From NCBI RefSeq assembly GCF_947507565.1, contig NC_089189.1, positions 930,001-994,000 on the forward strand: DNA of 64,000 nt, written 5' to 3'. Position 1 is the stretch's first letter. Each line of letters starts with the position of its first letter. The notes below the pieces were generated by a model. That model was not told the DNA's origin and made no database searches. It saw only the letters and a list, made by a program, of their open reading frames with translations. Positions 36,401 through 47,593 of this stretch are shown one piece after another. Source of the stretch: Oscarella lobularis (taxonomy: Eukaryota; Porifera; Homoscleromorpha; Homosclerophorida; Oscarellidae). Both the position numbers and the translations under genes were made by a program.

Positions 36401-39400
36401 AAACCCCACGGAAGACGGTGCTATGGAGGTTTATCCCGGTGACAGAGGTGCCCAGGAGCTGGGAGAGAGATGCGAGAACTAGGAAGGCGTGCAATGTTAC
36501 ACCCTTGTCAAGTGAGGAATGAGGCGACCACCGGGTCATAGTGCCTCAAGCCTTGGGGTTTTATTTATGGTATATCTCTCAACTACACAGTACATATTCT
36601 AATAAACACACAGACAGGGGCACTAGGGGGTTTAGAGGGAATGGTGTGTGGTGAAGCACCTTACATCTACAGGGGAGGGGGAGGGGAGAACAGGGGAATG
36701 ATGGGTGGGGATAATTAGTTCTACTTTATTAAGAATTATTCGTGAGTTTGCTCTTTGTAGGCAGACCGCTAGACGCTTGCTCCAGTAGTTGATGAATCCG
36801 TTGCGATCATTCATAAAGTCGACCGACGGGCGCCTCGCGATCTGGTGGAAGAGGCTAGCCGCCGTGGGACTCCACCGGCCAAAAACTTCGACGACGACGG
36901 GCTTGAAAAGATATCCCAACGACGTGGCGACTTGCAGGTACTTTTCGTCCTTTGTCTTATCTCTGTGCGCCGCCGCGTATCCATTCTCCTGAGCGCTGCC
37001 CGTGACGACTGCTTGGCTAAGCGGGTGGATTACACTGATGTCAAGCAGAAGCTTCTTGCCGTTCTCGAAATTATATATTCCGATGTCCGGGCGTTTCTTG
37101 TCTTGGAACTCTCTTTCCTGTTCCAGCTCAACTCGGTAGTTAACCGACCTGAGCATCTGCTGCCACGTATGCTGCCAGCTATCGTGGCGCCGTATAGGAC
37201 CGCCATCCTTCGGGCACGTCAGGAGGTGGTATCCATCTGCAACTGACTCTGCTCCGCAGTTGCACCGTCGGATTTGGCGCAGCAATGGAATGTCTGCCCC
37301 CAGTCGAAGAAGAGCCGCCGTCTGGAACTCGGCATTGGTAAACGACAACTCTTTCGACTGAGGGAGCGCATCCAGCCACGCTCCCGAGATTGGTCCTCCG
37401 GCGCTTCGGAGTCTTGCCTGCGACGCCTTGTCAAGCGATTCTAGTAGTCGTCCAAGCTCCACTTCCTTGGGGAGTGTTGCCAGTCTCCCTTCTATCCTAG
37501 CCACGAGCTCTGCTCTGCTCCATCTGATAAGTACTTGTAAACGCTGGGTATTTATACTCATACGCGACTAGGACCCTACGACTGCAGCTATTCAAAATCA
37601 AAAAGCGCTTCGTTTGAACCGAAATCTTAGCCAATCGGCTGCAATCGGCCGCAAATGCAATCCTGACAACAAAAACGAACGAAATTTTGTTGAAAATCAA
37701 CTCAAAATGCGAAAAAAAACAACGCACGTGTGCTACGTACGCAAGACACGCCCTGTCACGCTGCATTGAGCAACGCATGACGTCAATCATCGCGCTGCTA
37801 CGAAATGCCCTAATACGCGAAGTAGAAGCGATGAATCGGTCACGAAAGGCATTGTGGGTCTATTCTAAAGACATTCAGTCGCTATTTGGACGCGAAAAGC
37901 GAACGCAAACGCAGATACGGCAGTACGCTTGGTCAGCAAAATCAAGGCGCTACGTCGCTTCTATAACGGGAAAATCAAACGTGCGCTAAACTAAGCAACG
38001 ACTCGACGACGCTCAGAAAAACGCTCCACAGCCAAATAATTCAACTGAGTAACGGTGCGGACACGAATTTCTACAGTACACGATTACCTCGACGTAGCAG
38101 AAGATGACCGAATCGCGTTTGAATTGCTTTCCACTCGACTTCAAAGCGACAGGACCGCTCGACTTTCCGTCCGAGCCAAAAAGCTCCACCGTGACATTCG
38201 CCTTCGTACCGGCATTCGCCAGATCGCTCGTAAACACGACGACTTCGTAGGTCACGCGTGCCGCCGCCTCCTCAGACGGCGGACTAAACAGCGAATCGCC
38301 GCCTTCTGTAGGAGGACTCTGCAGGGCGCGCAGCTCGCTGTCCTCCGACGAAAACGAACACGCGTCGTCCGTCGACGAAGAGGGAGCGACCTCTTTGACG
38401 TCGTTCGTCGGCGACGGCAACGGCGAGAGCGATACGCCAGAATTGGCGTCGCTGTCGCTAAGCGACGACGTCACGCTGCTGTGGCGACCTCGCAGAAGAG
38501 GCAAGGGACTGGACGGTCGTTGGGACGAGGATGGAGGGTCCGGCGCCTGCGGCGAAACGTCATTCGCTTGCAAAGTTTCTCTTTCTGGATCCGAGAGCGG
38601 TGTTTCTTGGAAGGCGACGGTCTTTTCTTCAGTGTCGTCGTCTCTGGTTGTGATTGATTTCTCGGAGCCGTCTTGAGCATCCTCAAAAGGAGACAATAGA
38701 CCCGTAGAAGCCGACCCTCCTCCGTCTCCTTTATCTTCTGCCTGTCTTTCGTCTGTACTCTCTTTATCCTTCTTTTCAACATCGGTTCTGTCGTCAATAG
38801 GATCATTTTCTACCTCGTGTCTCGCTGGTATAGACGTCTCGTCGTCGTCGTCGTCGTCGTTTCCCATGGGAACGTACGTTTCCTCTAACGTTTCGATAGC
38901 GTTTCTGCCGTCGAAGACAGACGACGGTTCTTCTTCGTCTTTTATAGGAACGAACATATCTTTTGGCACTTCTTCTGCTTCTTCCGCTTTCCCTGCCTCA
39001 CTACGAGCTCCGCCGTCCGTCGTTTCGACGCTGATTTCCTTGTCAAGATCGGAGGATGTTTGAACCGTTGCTTCTTCACCTTTGTCCTCGTCAAAACTCC
39101 GAGTCCCATCATTTGGCGAAAGTTTTTCCTCGTCTTCAATGCCGTTAGTGGTGGCTATGACTCTTTCTTGCTCGCACTCGTCGACAGAAGACGTTTCTCG
39201 CTTATTCTCGTTCTCATTTTGAATAGGAGGAGGACTGGGAACGCTCAAGGGCGTTGGTTGACTATCGAGCGATTTCAACTTCTGCGACTTCGATTTCTTT
39301 CTCTTTTGCTGAGATTTTCTCTCCGGCGTTCCCATGTCTTTCTGAAAAGGCAAGTCGAGTCGCTGAGCAGCGCTTCCCACGGACTCGGAAACGAGAGTGA

Positions 39401-41547
39401 CGGACAGGCCGTGTTTGACGTCAAGCCATCGATCGCACTCGAAGAATTTCTTTTTCAGTCTCGCCGAATCAAAAACAGTGGCCTAAAATCAGACACAGAA
39501 AATTTCCCAAACCTTGCATTGTTCAACTTCAAAGAACCATATATATCACCTTTTTGAGATACCAAGACGACTGGGCTCCAGAGTTATCGTGCCTCACAGT
39601 CACTGATTTTATTTCCCCGAGGTCTTCAGCCACCTTTATTGAGAAACAATCCAGTCTAACAGAAAACCAAGTTAATAAATTATTAATAAAGTAGCTAACA
39701 AGAAAGTTTCTTTGTACCGGCCTCTTCTGAAGTTGTGCCTTTCGTTGTCCAATCGGCACTCGCAGGACGAACCCTGCGCTCCGTTGAGAGTCAGAAAAAC
39801 CGACGACGTCGTTCCACAGCCTTTTTCGTGTCCAGTCAACGTCGTAACAATGTACGACCTCAAACCTGAATAGCCTAAACAAGGACAAACATAAATATTT
39901 ACTAATCTCTCTTAAATATTTGCACAGCAAACTGTACTCTACTCCACTAGCATTTCTTGTCTTACCTTTTAATTGAAATGGAAGTTCCTTCACCGCTGAC
40001 AGGACGCGGTCGGTTCGGCCGTCGCCGGCAGCCGCATCGAGCCACATGCCACACGGAAAATAAATCAATGAGCCGCGAGAATTCTCCTCGGCAATAGAAA
40101 CCTAAAAATCACATTCCAGTTTATGTAAGAAACTACTACAAAGAAAGAAAAGCGTACGTAATCAAGAAACCAAGAGGGCGCCATTCCCTCGTTATCATGC
40201 TCAATCCTAGGAAGACATCTCACGGATATTCGTGCACAGAGCAGAAGGATACCTTACCTAATCGTCTCCAGTGTTCCCAAAGAGAGACAACGAATCTTAA
40301 ACGGAGATTTCGAGCCACGAACAAAATTATCCAAGAACCTAAAAGCAGTTTAATTAAAAGAAAATTAAGTATGACGGCAAGAGATCGAACCCGTTGGACA
40401 ATTTGACGTGAGGCGTCGTACCGCTCGCTCCCGTCAACGTAATGAAAACGCTGGCCGTCGTTCCGGCGCCTCGAACGTCGCCCGTCGCCACGACGACGTC
40501 GTAGACAATCGCAGGCGGCACCGGCTTCTCGTCCACGCCTTCACTCTTCTCCTCTATCGTCGTACCATCGACGGAAGGAGAAGGGACAGGAGACGGCGAA
40601 GGCGAAGAAGAAGCAGGACGAGGTGAAAGCGACTTGATTGGGAAGCAGTACGTTTCGCCGGAGTTGTCCTTAGTCACTCTCACTTCCCTGAGAGCCCAAT
40701 TGGATCCGAAAGAATCGAGAAGATCGTGCTTCAAATAGAGAAAGAGATACACGTTAGGGAGTAACAGACACAAGACCACAAAAACAAACATGTATCAGTC
40801 AGGAAAACAAACGTATATACAAACACTATCTATTAGGATTCGAAGTAGCCGGGTCTCGTTTTCCGTTACGCAGAGATTTTTCACGTGTGCGTTTAGTCGT
40901 CTTACTTCCACGACGATCGTCAAAATTGTTCCCACATCGGGTCCTCTGATTCTGAACGTCTTGATTGATCCCGGGTGAAACACGGCCGCATCCTCGATGA
41001 GACAGCTGGAATCTAACGCCGTAGCCGACGTCCCGCGAGTGACCATGCATTCGTCGAGACGACGTTTGCTGCCCAGTATCGTCACGTAGACGCGGCAGAC
41101 GACAGCCGCGGTTCGGAGCTCATCTTGATGCGACGACGACGCAGCGGTTTGCATGGAAACGTGATAAACGCATGTAGTAGATTCAACGTGGCCAACTCCA
41201 TTGCTGACAGAAAGCGTCTAAAATACACGGGGTGAGGGAACACTTCTACTTCCCCCTCTTCCTCGACTATCTTCTACGTACACATCTACCTAATGTCAAC
41301 AGGAAACTCCGCGTGAATACATTGTACTCTTACAGCTAGGCCTCTCTTCTCTTACCCCCATCTCGCCTTCTCGCGGCTCTCTCCTCGTCAGAGATCGTCC
41401 CGAATGCCGACTACGCCTATTCCAACTCGAATCGCGACGATGGTAAGTCGACGAATGAACGCTAAGCGCTTTAGCCGAAGCGGCGCGACGCCGTCGAGAC
41501 GACGACGCCGACGACGACGACACGAGCCAAGGATAAGGACCGTCCAT
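30425..41547 (-). CDS. Six-PLAT-domain phosphoinositide phospholipase C
   Basis: About 39 exons and roughly 2,170 residues. PLAT 1-3 (residues about 75-480) lie in exons 41217-39482. Exon 9 (39482-38088) encodes an acidic Ser/Glu-rich linker (about 490-855) with a poly-Asp run, and the first half of PLAT 4. PLAT 4-6 continue in 36128-35837, 35708-35268 and 35215-34790 ([24 protein letters not shown]). A phase-1 intron (34789-34734) joins PLAT 6 to EF-hand-like exons whose calcium loops are degenerate. The X domain follows (MTQPLSHYF...[36 protein letters not shown]), keeping both catalytic histidines and the metal-binding Glu/Asp set. Then come Y ([24 protein letters not shown]), C2 ([21 protein letters not shown]) and a helical tail ending in a coiled coil at 30425. 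It should hydrolyse PIP2 to IP3 and diacylglycerol. No PH domain is seen; PLAT domains take its place. The last two tail exons are less certain. Confidence 0.85.
36317..37988 (-). mobile_element. 1.67-kb mobile element in a PLAT-PLC intron
   Basis: The ends are fixed by comparison with a second copy at 55663-56409. Homology starts at TAGCGCACGTTTGA and stops at GTCAAACGA, so both ends carry CGTTTGA in inverted orientation. It sits in the intron between PLAT-PLC exons 9 and 10, which is 1.96 kb while its neighbours are about 50-150 bp. It contains one 309-codon ORF on the minus strand. I see no clear target-site duplication. Class is unresolved. Confidence 0.8.
36632..37561 (-). CDS. Mobile-element protein with Cys/His knuckle and PD-(D/E)XK-like motif
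   Basis: A 309-residue frame with an in-frame ATG. It reads [21 protein letters not shown], then [18 protein letters not shown] followed by a GGPIRRHDS segment, then [20 protein letters not shown]. This order (SAWL..LP, CxC..H..C, RHN, RPAD...LDVTV) is typical of the C-terminal tails of non-LTR-type reverse transcriptases with a restriction-endonuclease-like fold. No reverse transcriptase domain precedes it inside the element, so it is either a solo domain or the remnant of a longer protein. The frame is open throughout. Confidence 0.7.
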   Translation of the reverse strand: MSINTQRLQVLIRWSRAELVARIEGRLATLPKEVELGRLLESLDKASQARLRSAGGPISGAWLDALPQSKELSFTNAEFQTAALLRLGADIPLLRQIRRCNCGAESVADGYHLLTCPKDGGPIRRHDSWQHTWQQMLRSVNYRVELEQEREFQDKKRPDIGIYNFENGKKLLLDISVIHPLSQAVVTGSAQENGYAAAHRDKTKDEKYLQVATSLGYLFKPVVVEVFGRWSPTAASLFHQIARRPSVDFMNDRNGFINYWSKRLAVCLQRANSRIILNKVELIIPTHHSPVLPSPSPVDVRCFTTHHSL

Positions 41548-42431
41548 TCGTTGATAACCGGTAACTAAAGAAAAACGGGAGAGAGATATAAATAAAAAGA
41601 ATGTCGGAGAGTCGAAAGAAACGACATAGCAGTAACCCTAAAGACTTCTCTAAACCCCTTAGCGCTACAGTGTAGTCTACAATGCCTCGGTATGATTATG
41701 TTATACACGTGAGTGTCTTCTAGAAAGGGAACAGTTAATACGCCAAACCCGGCTGAAAAAAAGCCTCGGCTATACAAAAACTCCCCTTTAGGCGAGTCGA
41801 AACTACGTACGCGAGACCCTAACCCTTCTTACGATAAGCCAGTCGTGCGATCGGATCGACGTCGATTTCGCTTCTCTTTGCCGTCGCCGTCGCGCCGTGT
41901 CGCTGCCGTCGCCGTTCCATCGTCGACTTGGCTTCGGTGATCGTTGGTTACGCGACGCGCTCGCTTATGCGCTTTGTTGATCTAAGCGTCGTTGCTAGAA
42001 CGATGGGGAGGAGGCGGCAACCGAGGAAGAATGTGCATAAATGCCGTGTCGTGACGTCGTCAATTTGGCAGCTCGGTTTGCAATCGTTTTTATCGTGCAA
42101 ATCGTCGAGGCGTTGCCTTGGTAGGGGAAGGACTCGTTTTTTTCGCTGCAGGGCTTCGCGATTGCAACCTCTTGGACATTGAAAGACGTCAGGCTACGTT
42201 TCAACCTCCAAAACAACAAGGAATCCCGAAAAATGAGCGCGAGCTGTAGTAGGCATGCGCACTTTTCAAATGTCGTTTTCTTCCGTTTCTTGAGCCTTCA
42301 AACATGATTTTTAGGTCTAAAGGTACGTTACTAAATACGTCTTTCTGTTTATCTCCATCTTTTCGTGATGCGATTGCTGTAAGCGGCTAGATTTGGGTAG
42401 AGCACGTGAACGCAAAGCACGCTAGGTAACG
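41548..42431. promoter_or_regulatory. Divergent intergenic region between PLAT-PLC and FAH
   Basis: 884 bp separate the two oppositely directed start codons, so both promoters must lie here. The middle (about 41865-41925) is CG-rich with repeated GTCGCCG. No clear TATA box was found. Short frames here match no family. Confidence 0.5.
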
Positions 42432-44523
42432 ATGTCGTCTTCCAAATCTTTCGTCTCGTACGGTCCCGACAGCGAGTTCCCAATTGAAAACCTGCCATAT
42501 GGAGTATTCTCCACGGCATCAAACGTAAGAAATGTTGGCGTCGAACGCGGGGGCCCTCTTCGGAAACGAAAACACATCTTGCAGCCTTCTCATCGCCTGG
42601 GCGTCGCCATCGGCTCGACGGTACTCGACCTCGCAGCAGTGAGGAGCCTCTTCACAGGCCCGATCATGTCCAAGGAGGGAAACGTGCTCGAACAGGTGTC
42701 AACACACGAGAAAAAATTTTGAAAACGAGCAGATTGCATTTTTTGATTTAGAGCACTCTCAACGGCTTTATGTCGCTTGGAAAATCGGCGTGGGCCGAGA
42801 CGAGATCTACACTGCAGCGAATTTTGTCGGCAAACGAGGCTAGTATCTTCAGACAAGAAAGACACGTCTAAAATTTTCAAATTTTTAGGGGGTTTTGAGA
42901 GACGATTCGGGATTGAAAAGCAGGTTGGAGGAACAATACCGTTTTATTTATCTAATGCCTGATTCTCATATTTCTCTTTGCAAGAGCTTTGGTGCCTCTC
43001 GATGACGTGCAAATGCATCTGCCTGCTCATATCGGTATAGTCGTATGTAGCCAGCTAACGAAATCTTACGTTTAATTTATGTTTCTAGGCGACTACACGG
43101 ACTTCTACTCTTCTCGCGAGCACGCCACCAACGTGGGAACGATGTTTCGAGGCCCAGAAAACGCTCTGATGCCCAACTGGCACGAAAGCAAACGTTCTCT
43201 CGCCTTTGGATAATGAAACCAATGCTTCTCCTTCTTTAGGCTTCACTTGCCCGTTGGCTATCACGGTCGTGCCTCGTCGGTCGTCGTTTCTGGAACTCCC
43301 ATTCATCGTCCGTGCGGACAGACTCGACCGAAGGACGGTGGGATCATTTTTCAATTATATTTAAAAATGATTTTTATTGAAGTGTCGATGTAGATGAGCC
43401 GCCCGTATTTGGACCATGTAGACTAATGGACTTCGAACTAGAAATGGTATGTGAGCGAATAAATCTCAACGGTTCTTTTTCAATTAAAGAATGTGTTAGG
43501 CGTTCTTTGTGGGACCTCCCAATGACTTGGGTTGCCCCGTTCCCGTGGAGAAAGTACGCTTTAGAAGACTACGTATTACTTTGCGTCTGGGATAGTCTAT
43601 GTCTGCAGGCTGACGATCACATCTTTGGAATGGTGATCATGAACGACTGGAGTGGTAATACATTTAAACTGGAACCTGTTGTGTGTTAATAATTTCTGTT
43701 TTTCTTTGTTTTTAGCGCGGGACATTCAAAAGTGGGAATACGTTCCCCTTGGCCCGTTTCTTGCCAAGAACTTCGGCACGACGGTCTCGCCGTGGGTTGT
43801 ACCCATGGCAGCGTTGGAACCGTTTAAGAAGGCCAACCCACCTCAAGTACAAACTAAGGACTCTCTTCTCTCTTTCTTTGTACGTAATAACCCTTGCTTT
43901 TGCGTCAAGGATCCTACTCCTTTACCTTATCTCTGTCATTCGGATCCGTATTCTTTTGACATTGAACTTGAAGTGGCAATTCAAAGTATTAATTATCATT
44001 GCCACTTATTTTATCTTTACAGTATCTTTCAATTAATTAAGGCGAATCGATGAAGACTCCATCTGTTGTGGCAGCCACCAATTTTTCAGTAGAGAGGCTA
44101 AGAGCGAGTGCCGAGTGCAAAGTATTTATTCTGATTTATAGAATTTATATTGGACCATGAAACAGCAGCTTGCCCATCACACAATAACGGGATGCAACCT
44201 GCAACCAGGAGACCTTCTAGGTTCAGGCACAATAAGTGGAAAGGTAAAAAAAATGAATATAAAGAGACTATCTCATGTGAAAAGACGTTCTTCTGTCTGA
44301 TTTCACTTCCTTTTTTTTCTTCGTCTAGACTCCCGACTCCTACGGATCGATGCTCGAATTGTCGTGGCGCGGCACGAAGCCGCTCACGTTGTCCGACGGT
44401 TCGACTCGCAAGTTTCTTCTTGACGGAGACGAGGTCGTTATGATGGGCTCGTGCCTGGCCGACGACTATCGCGTTGGCTTCGGATCGTGTCGAGGAAAGG
44501 TTCTTCCTTCGGCGCTTCGCTGA
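42432..44523 (+). CDS. FAH: Fumarylacetoacetase
   Basis: The last step of tyrosine breakdown, cleaving fumarylacetoacetate to fumarate and acetoacetate in the cytosol. About 13 exons, starting 42432-42524 and 42585-42695 and ending at 44523. The N-terminal SH3-like part ([15 protein letters not shown]) and catalytic domain are complete. Active-site segments are [17 protein letters not shown] (Asp and His), MDFELEM (two metal-binding Glu), [18 protein letters not shown] (Asp, Arg) with AKNFGTT (Lys), and [10 protein letters not shown]. Two junctions close in frame only with GC donors: after LSANE at about 42839 (GAG/GCTAGT) and after ALMPNW near 43180 (CTG/GCACGA). With GT donors the first needs a 23-nt intron or one fewer G in the run at 42888-42892. 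The product is otherwise intact. Confidence 0.96.
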
Positions 44524-45294
44524 CCGCCGGGCGCGCGCGTAATCGCTGTTTGGATCGATTTCGCTGTTTTGCATGGGGTGACGTCGTGTTGGGTTCTAGG
44601 TACGTGTTCTATTGAACGCTTTTCGCGTCGTCTTTTCTACGTCGAGCACCGTGTCGAGAACGACGACTTGGGCCGTCGTAGACGTGGTGGAAAATGTTGT
44701 CCCGCCGCTCGACGTAGATTTTAGGACTTCGTTCTCGAAAGGACTCCTTTCCATGTGGTTGACATGTGGGAACTGGTGCACGTGCACTCTCCTTGTTGCC
44801 AGTACTGTAAATATTTATTTTCCTTACCCTCAAAGACGTGCGGACGAAACGTGGTCGCGTAGACAGCAGGAATGGATTTGGGAAAGGGTGGAGCCACTAG
44901 TAGCGCGACAATAATCATGTAATTGTCCTGTTGTCTCTGGCCCTCTAGGATAGAGTATCTACTCTAGGTAACTGACACTGTGGGCTAAAACTTTCGGAAA
45001 GCGACACGACCACTTGTCAGCCCCACGTCAGGCAGCTGATGATGTCATTTTATAACAGGAAGGACGGTTCACCGTTAGTCACGCTAAACTCTTCGCAGAG
45101 AGTTGTGCCGCGGAAACTTTTCTCGCCACAATCTGCAGTAGAAGTGTTAGATCATTCATTACCAGAACGGAACTTACATCAAGTAGGGCAAACCGACCTG
45201 GGCAAAAAAACCATTCTACCCTATGCAAATCAGTTAAGTCGAAAATGGTGATCCATCGTAACTGAACCAGCTTACAAGAACCTCGTGAAGTGGC
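44524..45294. other. Gap between FAH and secreted orphan gene
   Basis: It contains the 3' UTR of FAH and the upstream region of the next gene. Short overlapping frames on both strands look like noise. Confidence 0.5.
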
Positions 45295-45302
45295 TATAAA
45301 AG
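45295..45302 (+). promoter_or_regulatory. TATA box of secreted orphan gene
   Basis: TATAAAAG in the context GTGGCTATAAAAGAAGCG, 74 bp upstream of the ATG at 45369. This predicts a transcription start near 45325 and a leader of about 45 nt. Confidence 0.65.
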
Positions 45303-45368
45303 AAGCGAGCAGCTCCACCAAGGACACACAGCTCAGTTATCAAGAGTACCTCCTACAGAGAAGAAGCA

Positions 45369-46349
45369 ATGCTTTTCTTTTCAAGAACTCTACTAGTGAC
45401 ACTCGCAGTCCAATTTTGGACTACAACAACTGGAATGACAGTACCAACAACTGGAACGACAGTACCAGCATCTCTTCCATCTAGCACATTGCTGCCGTAC
45501 AACGATTCAATTCCAATCCCAAAAGTGAGTTGGCAGTGGTTTGAGATATATGCTGTTCTCTAATAAATCGTTTCAGCTGTGCGAAAGGGTTGAAGACGAT
45601 TTACGTACGTATCGATTTCTCGTGGTTCTGAACGACGCAAACGGAGCGTCGTCCTCTTTTCTCTCAGCGTCGTGCGACGAAGGAAAGGTTTTTCCCATTA
45701 TAAAACACGCAAGCTGGGCCGAGCGAACAGAACTTTTCATGTTTACTCATCGTATGACAAGTACAAATGCAGAATGGTATAACATTTTTGGATTTGAAAC
45801 GAAGCAATGTTTGACAGTTAATGTCGATGGCCAGATTCAACTGGGAGTAAGTCAGAATTAATTAGGTATTTCAATTATTAAATGCTGCCTAATCTGCAGA
45901 AACTCGAAATCGCTGATCATGGCAAAATTTCGTGCAATACAATTTTTGCCTTTTTCACCTCGTTCAGGGGTGTATATGCAACTATTTTCAAAACCAGAAC
46001 ACTGCAGTATAGAAACACAACAAAGTTCGCTCCACCTTTTGTTCTTTGCGCAAAAACCTCTGAGAACAAGCACTATTTGGTTGCAATGGGCAAAGGAGTG
46101 AAAGGAATAGAGGTCGACAAAAATTGCTGCGAGGATATTGAGCTCTGCAATAACAAAACTGTACTTGAACGCCTCAAAGATCAGAGATATCACTATTTTT
46201 CGTTGCTTTCTTTCAATCACCCAGGACTGCTGTCCGACGAGCTCATACGTTCTTCGTGCCCTCAGAATGTATCGGGGAATGTATTCGACGATTTGATGAT
46301 TATTGGAAGTGATCTTAGGAAAGAAAAACCAAGAAACTGTGTGGTCTAG
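45369..46349 (+). CDS. Secreted orphan protein, possibly beta-trefoil-like
   Basis: Three phase-0 exons (45369-45524, 45577-45846, 45900-46349) encode 291 residues. The first 22 or so (MLFFSRTLLVTLAVQFWTTT) form a signal peptide, followed by a Thr/Pro/Ser-rich stretch. The mature part has cysteines at LCERV, SCDEG, KQCLTV, SCNTI, LCAKT, NCCED and SSCPQ, and N-glycosylation sites at NDS, NTT, NKT and NVS. I recognise no family with confidence. The alternation of short strands with ends such as HYLVAMGKGVKGIEV and FSLLSFNHPGLL recalls FGF/IL-1 beta-trefoil folds, but that is a guess. A strong TATA box suggests regulated expression. Confidence 0.8.
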
Positions 46350-47593
46350 TGCTATTATAGTCATGTTGCGTGTACCTATATATCACAATCCGTGCCTATA
46401 TATGTTCTCGATTTTTATTCTTTGAGCTAGTATGATGTATTAGTATGATGTATTATTATGATTTATTGGCCGTGGCCCTACTTGAATAATAAATTAAATT
46501 CACCTGATCGGAACGACCTCGCGAATATCACCTTACTGGCCAAACGAAGTTCGATAGAGAGATAGCGAAACCATATTTAGACCTGGTCTATGCGTGTTTC
46601 AAAGCACAAATGCACGGGCAGTTAAAAAATCGAAGCAAAAACAGTTCCTGCACGAGTAGACTGGCAGTAGCAACCAAAACAATCGTTTGTTCATGTCCCG
46701 GATTTTCCTTCGACCTTCCTCTCGCGATCCTCGTGCGCCCCGCCGTGCCGAAGACATCAGAAAAGCTGCTTCAGGACGTTCTAAACCCTTTTCTTCGCTT
46801 CTTTCGGGCCGCGTATCCCTCTGTCGCGTTTGGAGGGCCCCCTTTTGCTCCCACTTCGATCCAGCCTGAGATCGTCTTAGATCCAGACCCTGGTCATCAT
46901 CCAGTACAAGCCGAACGCCTTACCATGCCACGCCGACTTAGCCGCGACGCCTCTCACGATGAGAGGAAGCCGAAAGGACAACGATTAGAACGCTATTAGA
47001 GCCGTAAGTAATAGACACAATTGAATCAGAAGATATCCTCACCGAACCCTTTCTCGACGTCGAGTGGAAGTGCTTGGGACGGGAAAAGGGAGGAAGGAAT
47101 CCGTACGCGTAAACCACTGGCAGACCCCAGCACCCACATCCGGTAGTGTACATCATAGGGCCTGAAACTGACCCCGCGGATGATACTTCCACTCTAAACG
47201 AGAAAAGCGATTGTCGAGAACGCAACGGAACCGACACTTCGTGGGACGCTATTTGCGTCAAGGAAGGGCGGGTTTGCAAACCGAGGAGATACGGTTACAG
47301 TTCTCTGTTTATGAGAACTACGTGTATGTCTCCAATCGAGCCAATCCAATCGCGTTGTATCTGGAAATTTCTAGTCAGACGACGCCAGATAGTCGTAGTC
47401 GTTGATTTGCGGGACCGGAAAAACGGACGTTGATCAGAGAGAGCGGTCAGATTACTCAACACTGAATCAACGCTGATCGAATGTCTGTCGCTATTTGAAG
47501 GCGTCAGCGCGTTCAAGTGTCAGTTCAACTCCATTTTCTTTAAATATTCGGCTGGCATCAGTCGTTTTTCAGTCTCTACCGAGCACATCCGAC
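46350..47593. other. Gap with no supported gene
   Basis: About 1.2 kb between two secreted-protein genes. Frames of up to 129 codons overlap on both strands with Arg/Ser/Pro-rich composition and no domain. The promoter of the Ig-domain gene should lie near 47480-47590. Confidence 0.5.

Noticed and set aside
37687-37989. Plus-strand 100-codon frame in the mobile element, also present in the second copy
   Set aside because: Its conservation follows from the DNA similarity of the two copies. It lies opposite the element's own ORF direction, in its leader, and has no domain.
46610-46999. 129-codon plus-strand frame
   Set aside because: No signal peptide, domain or splice support; Pro/Arg/Ser-rich composition typical of chance frames here.
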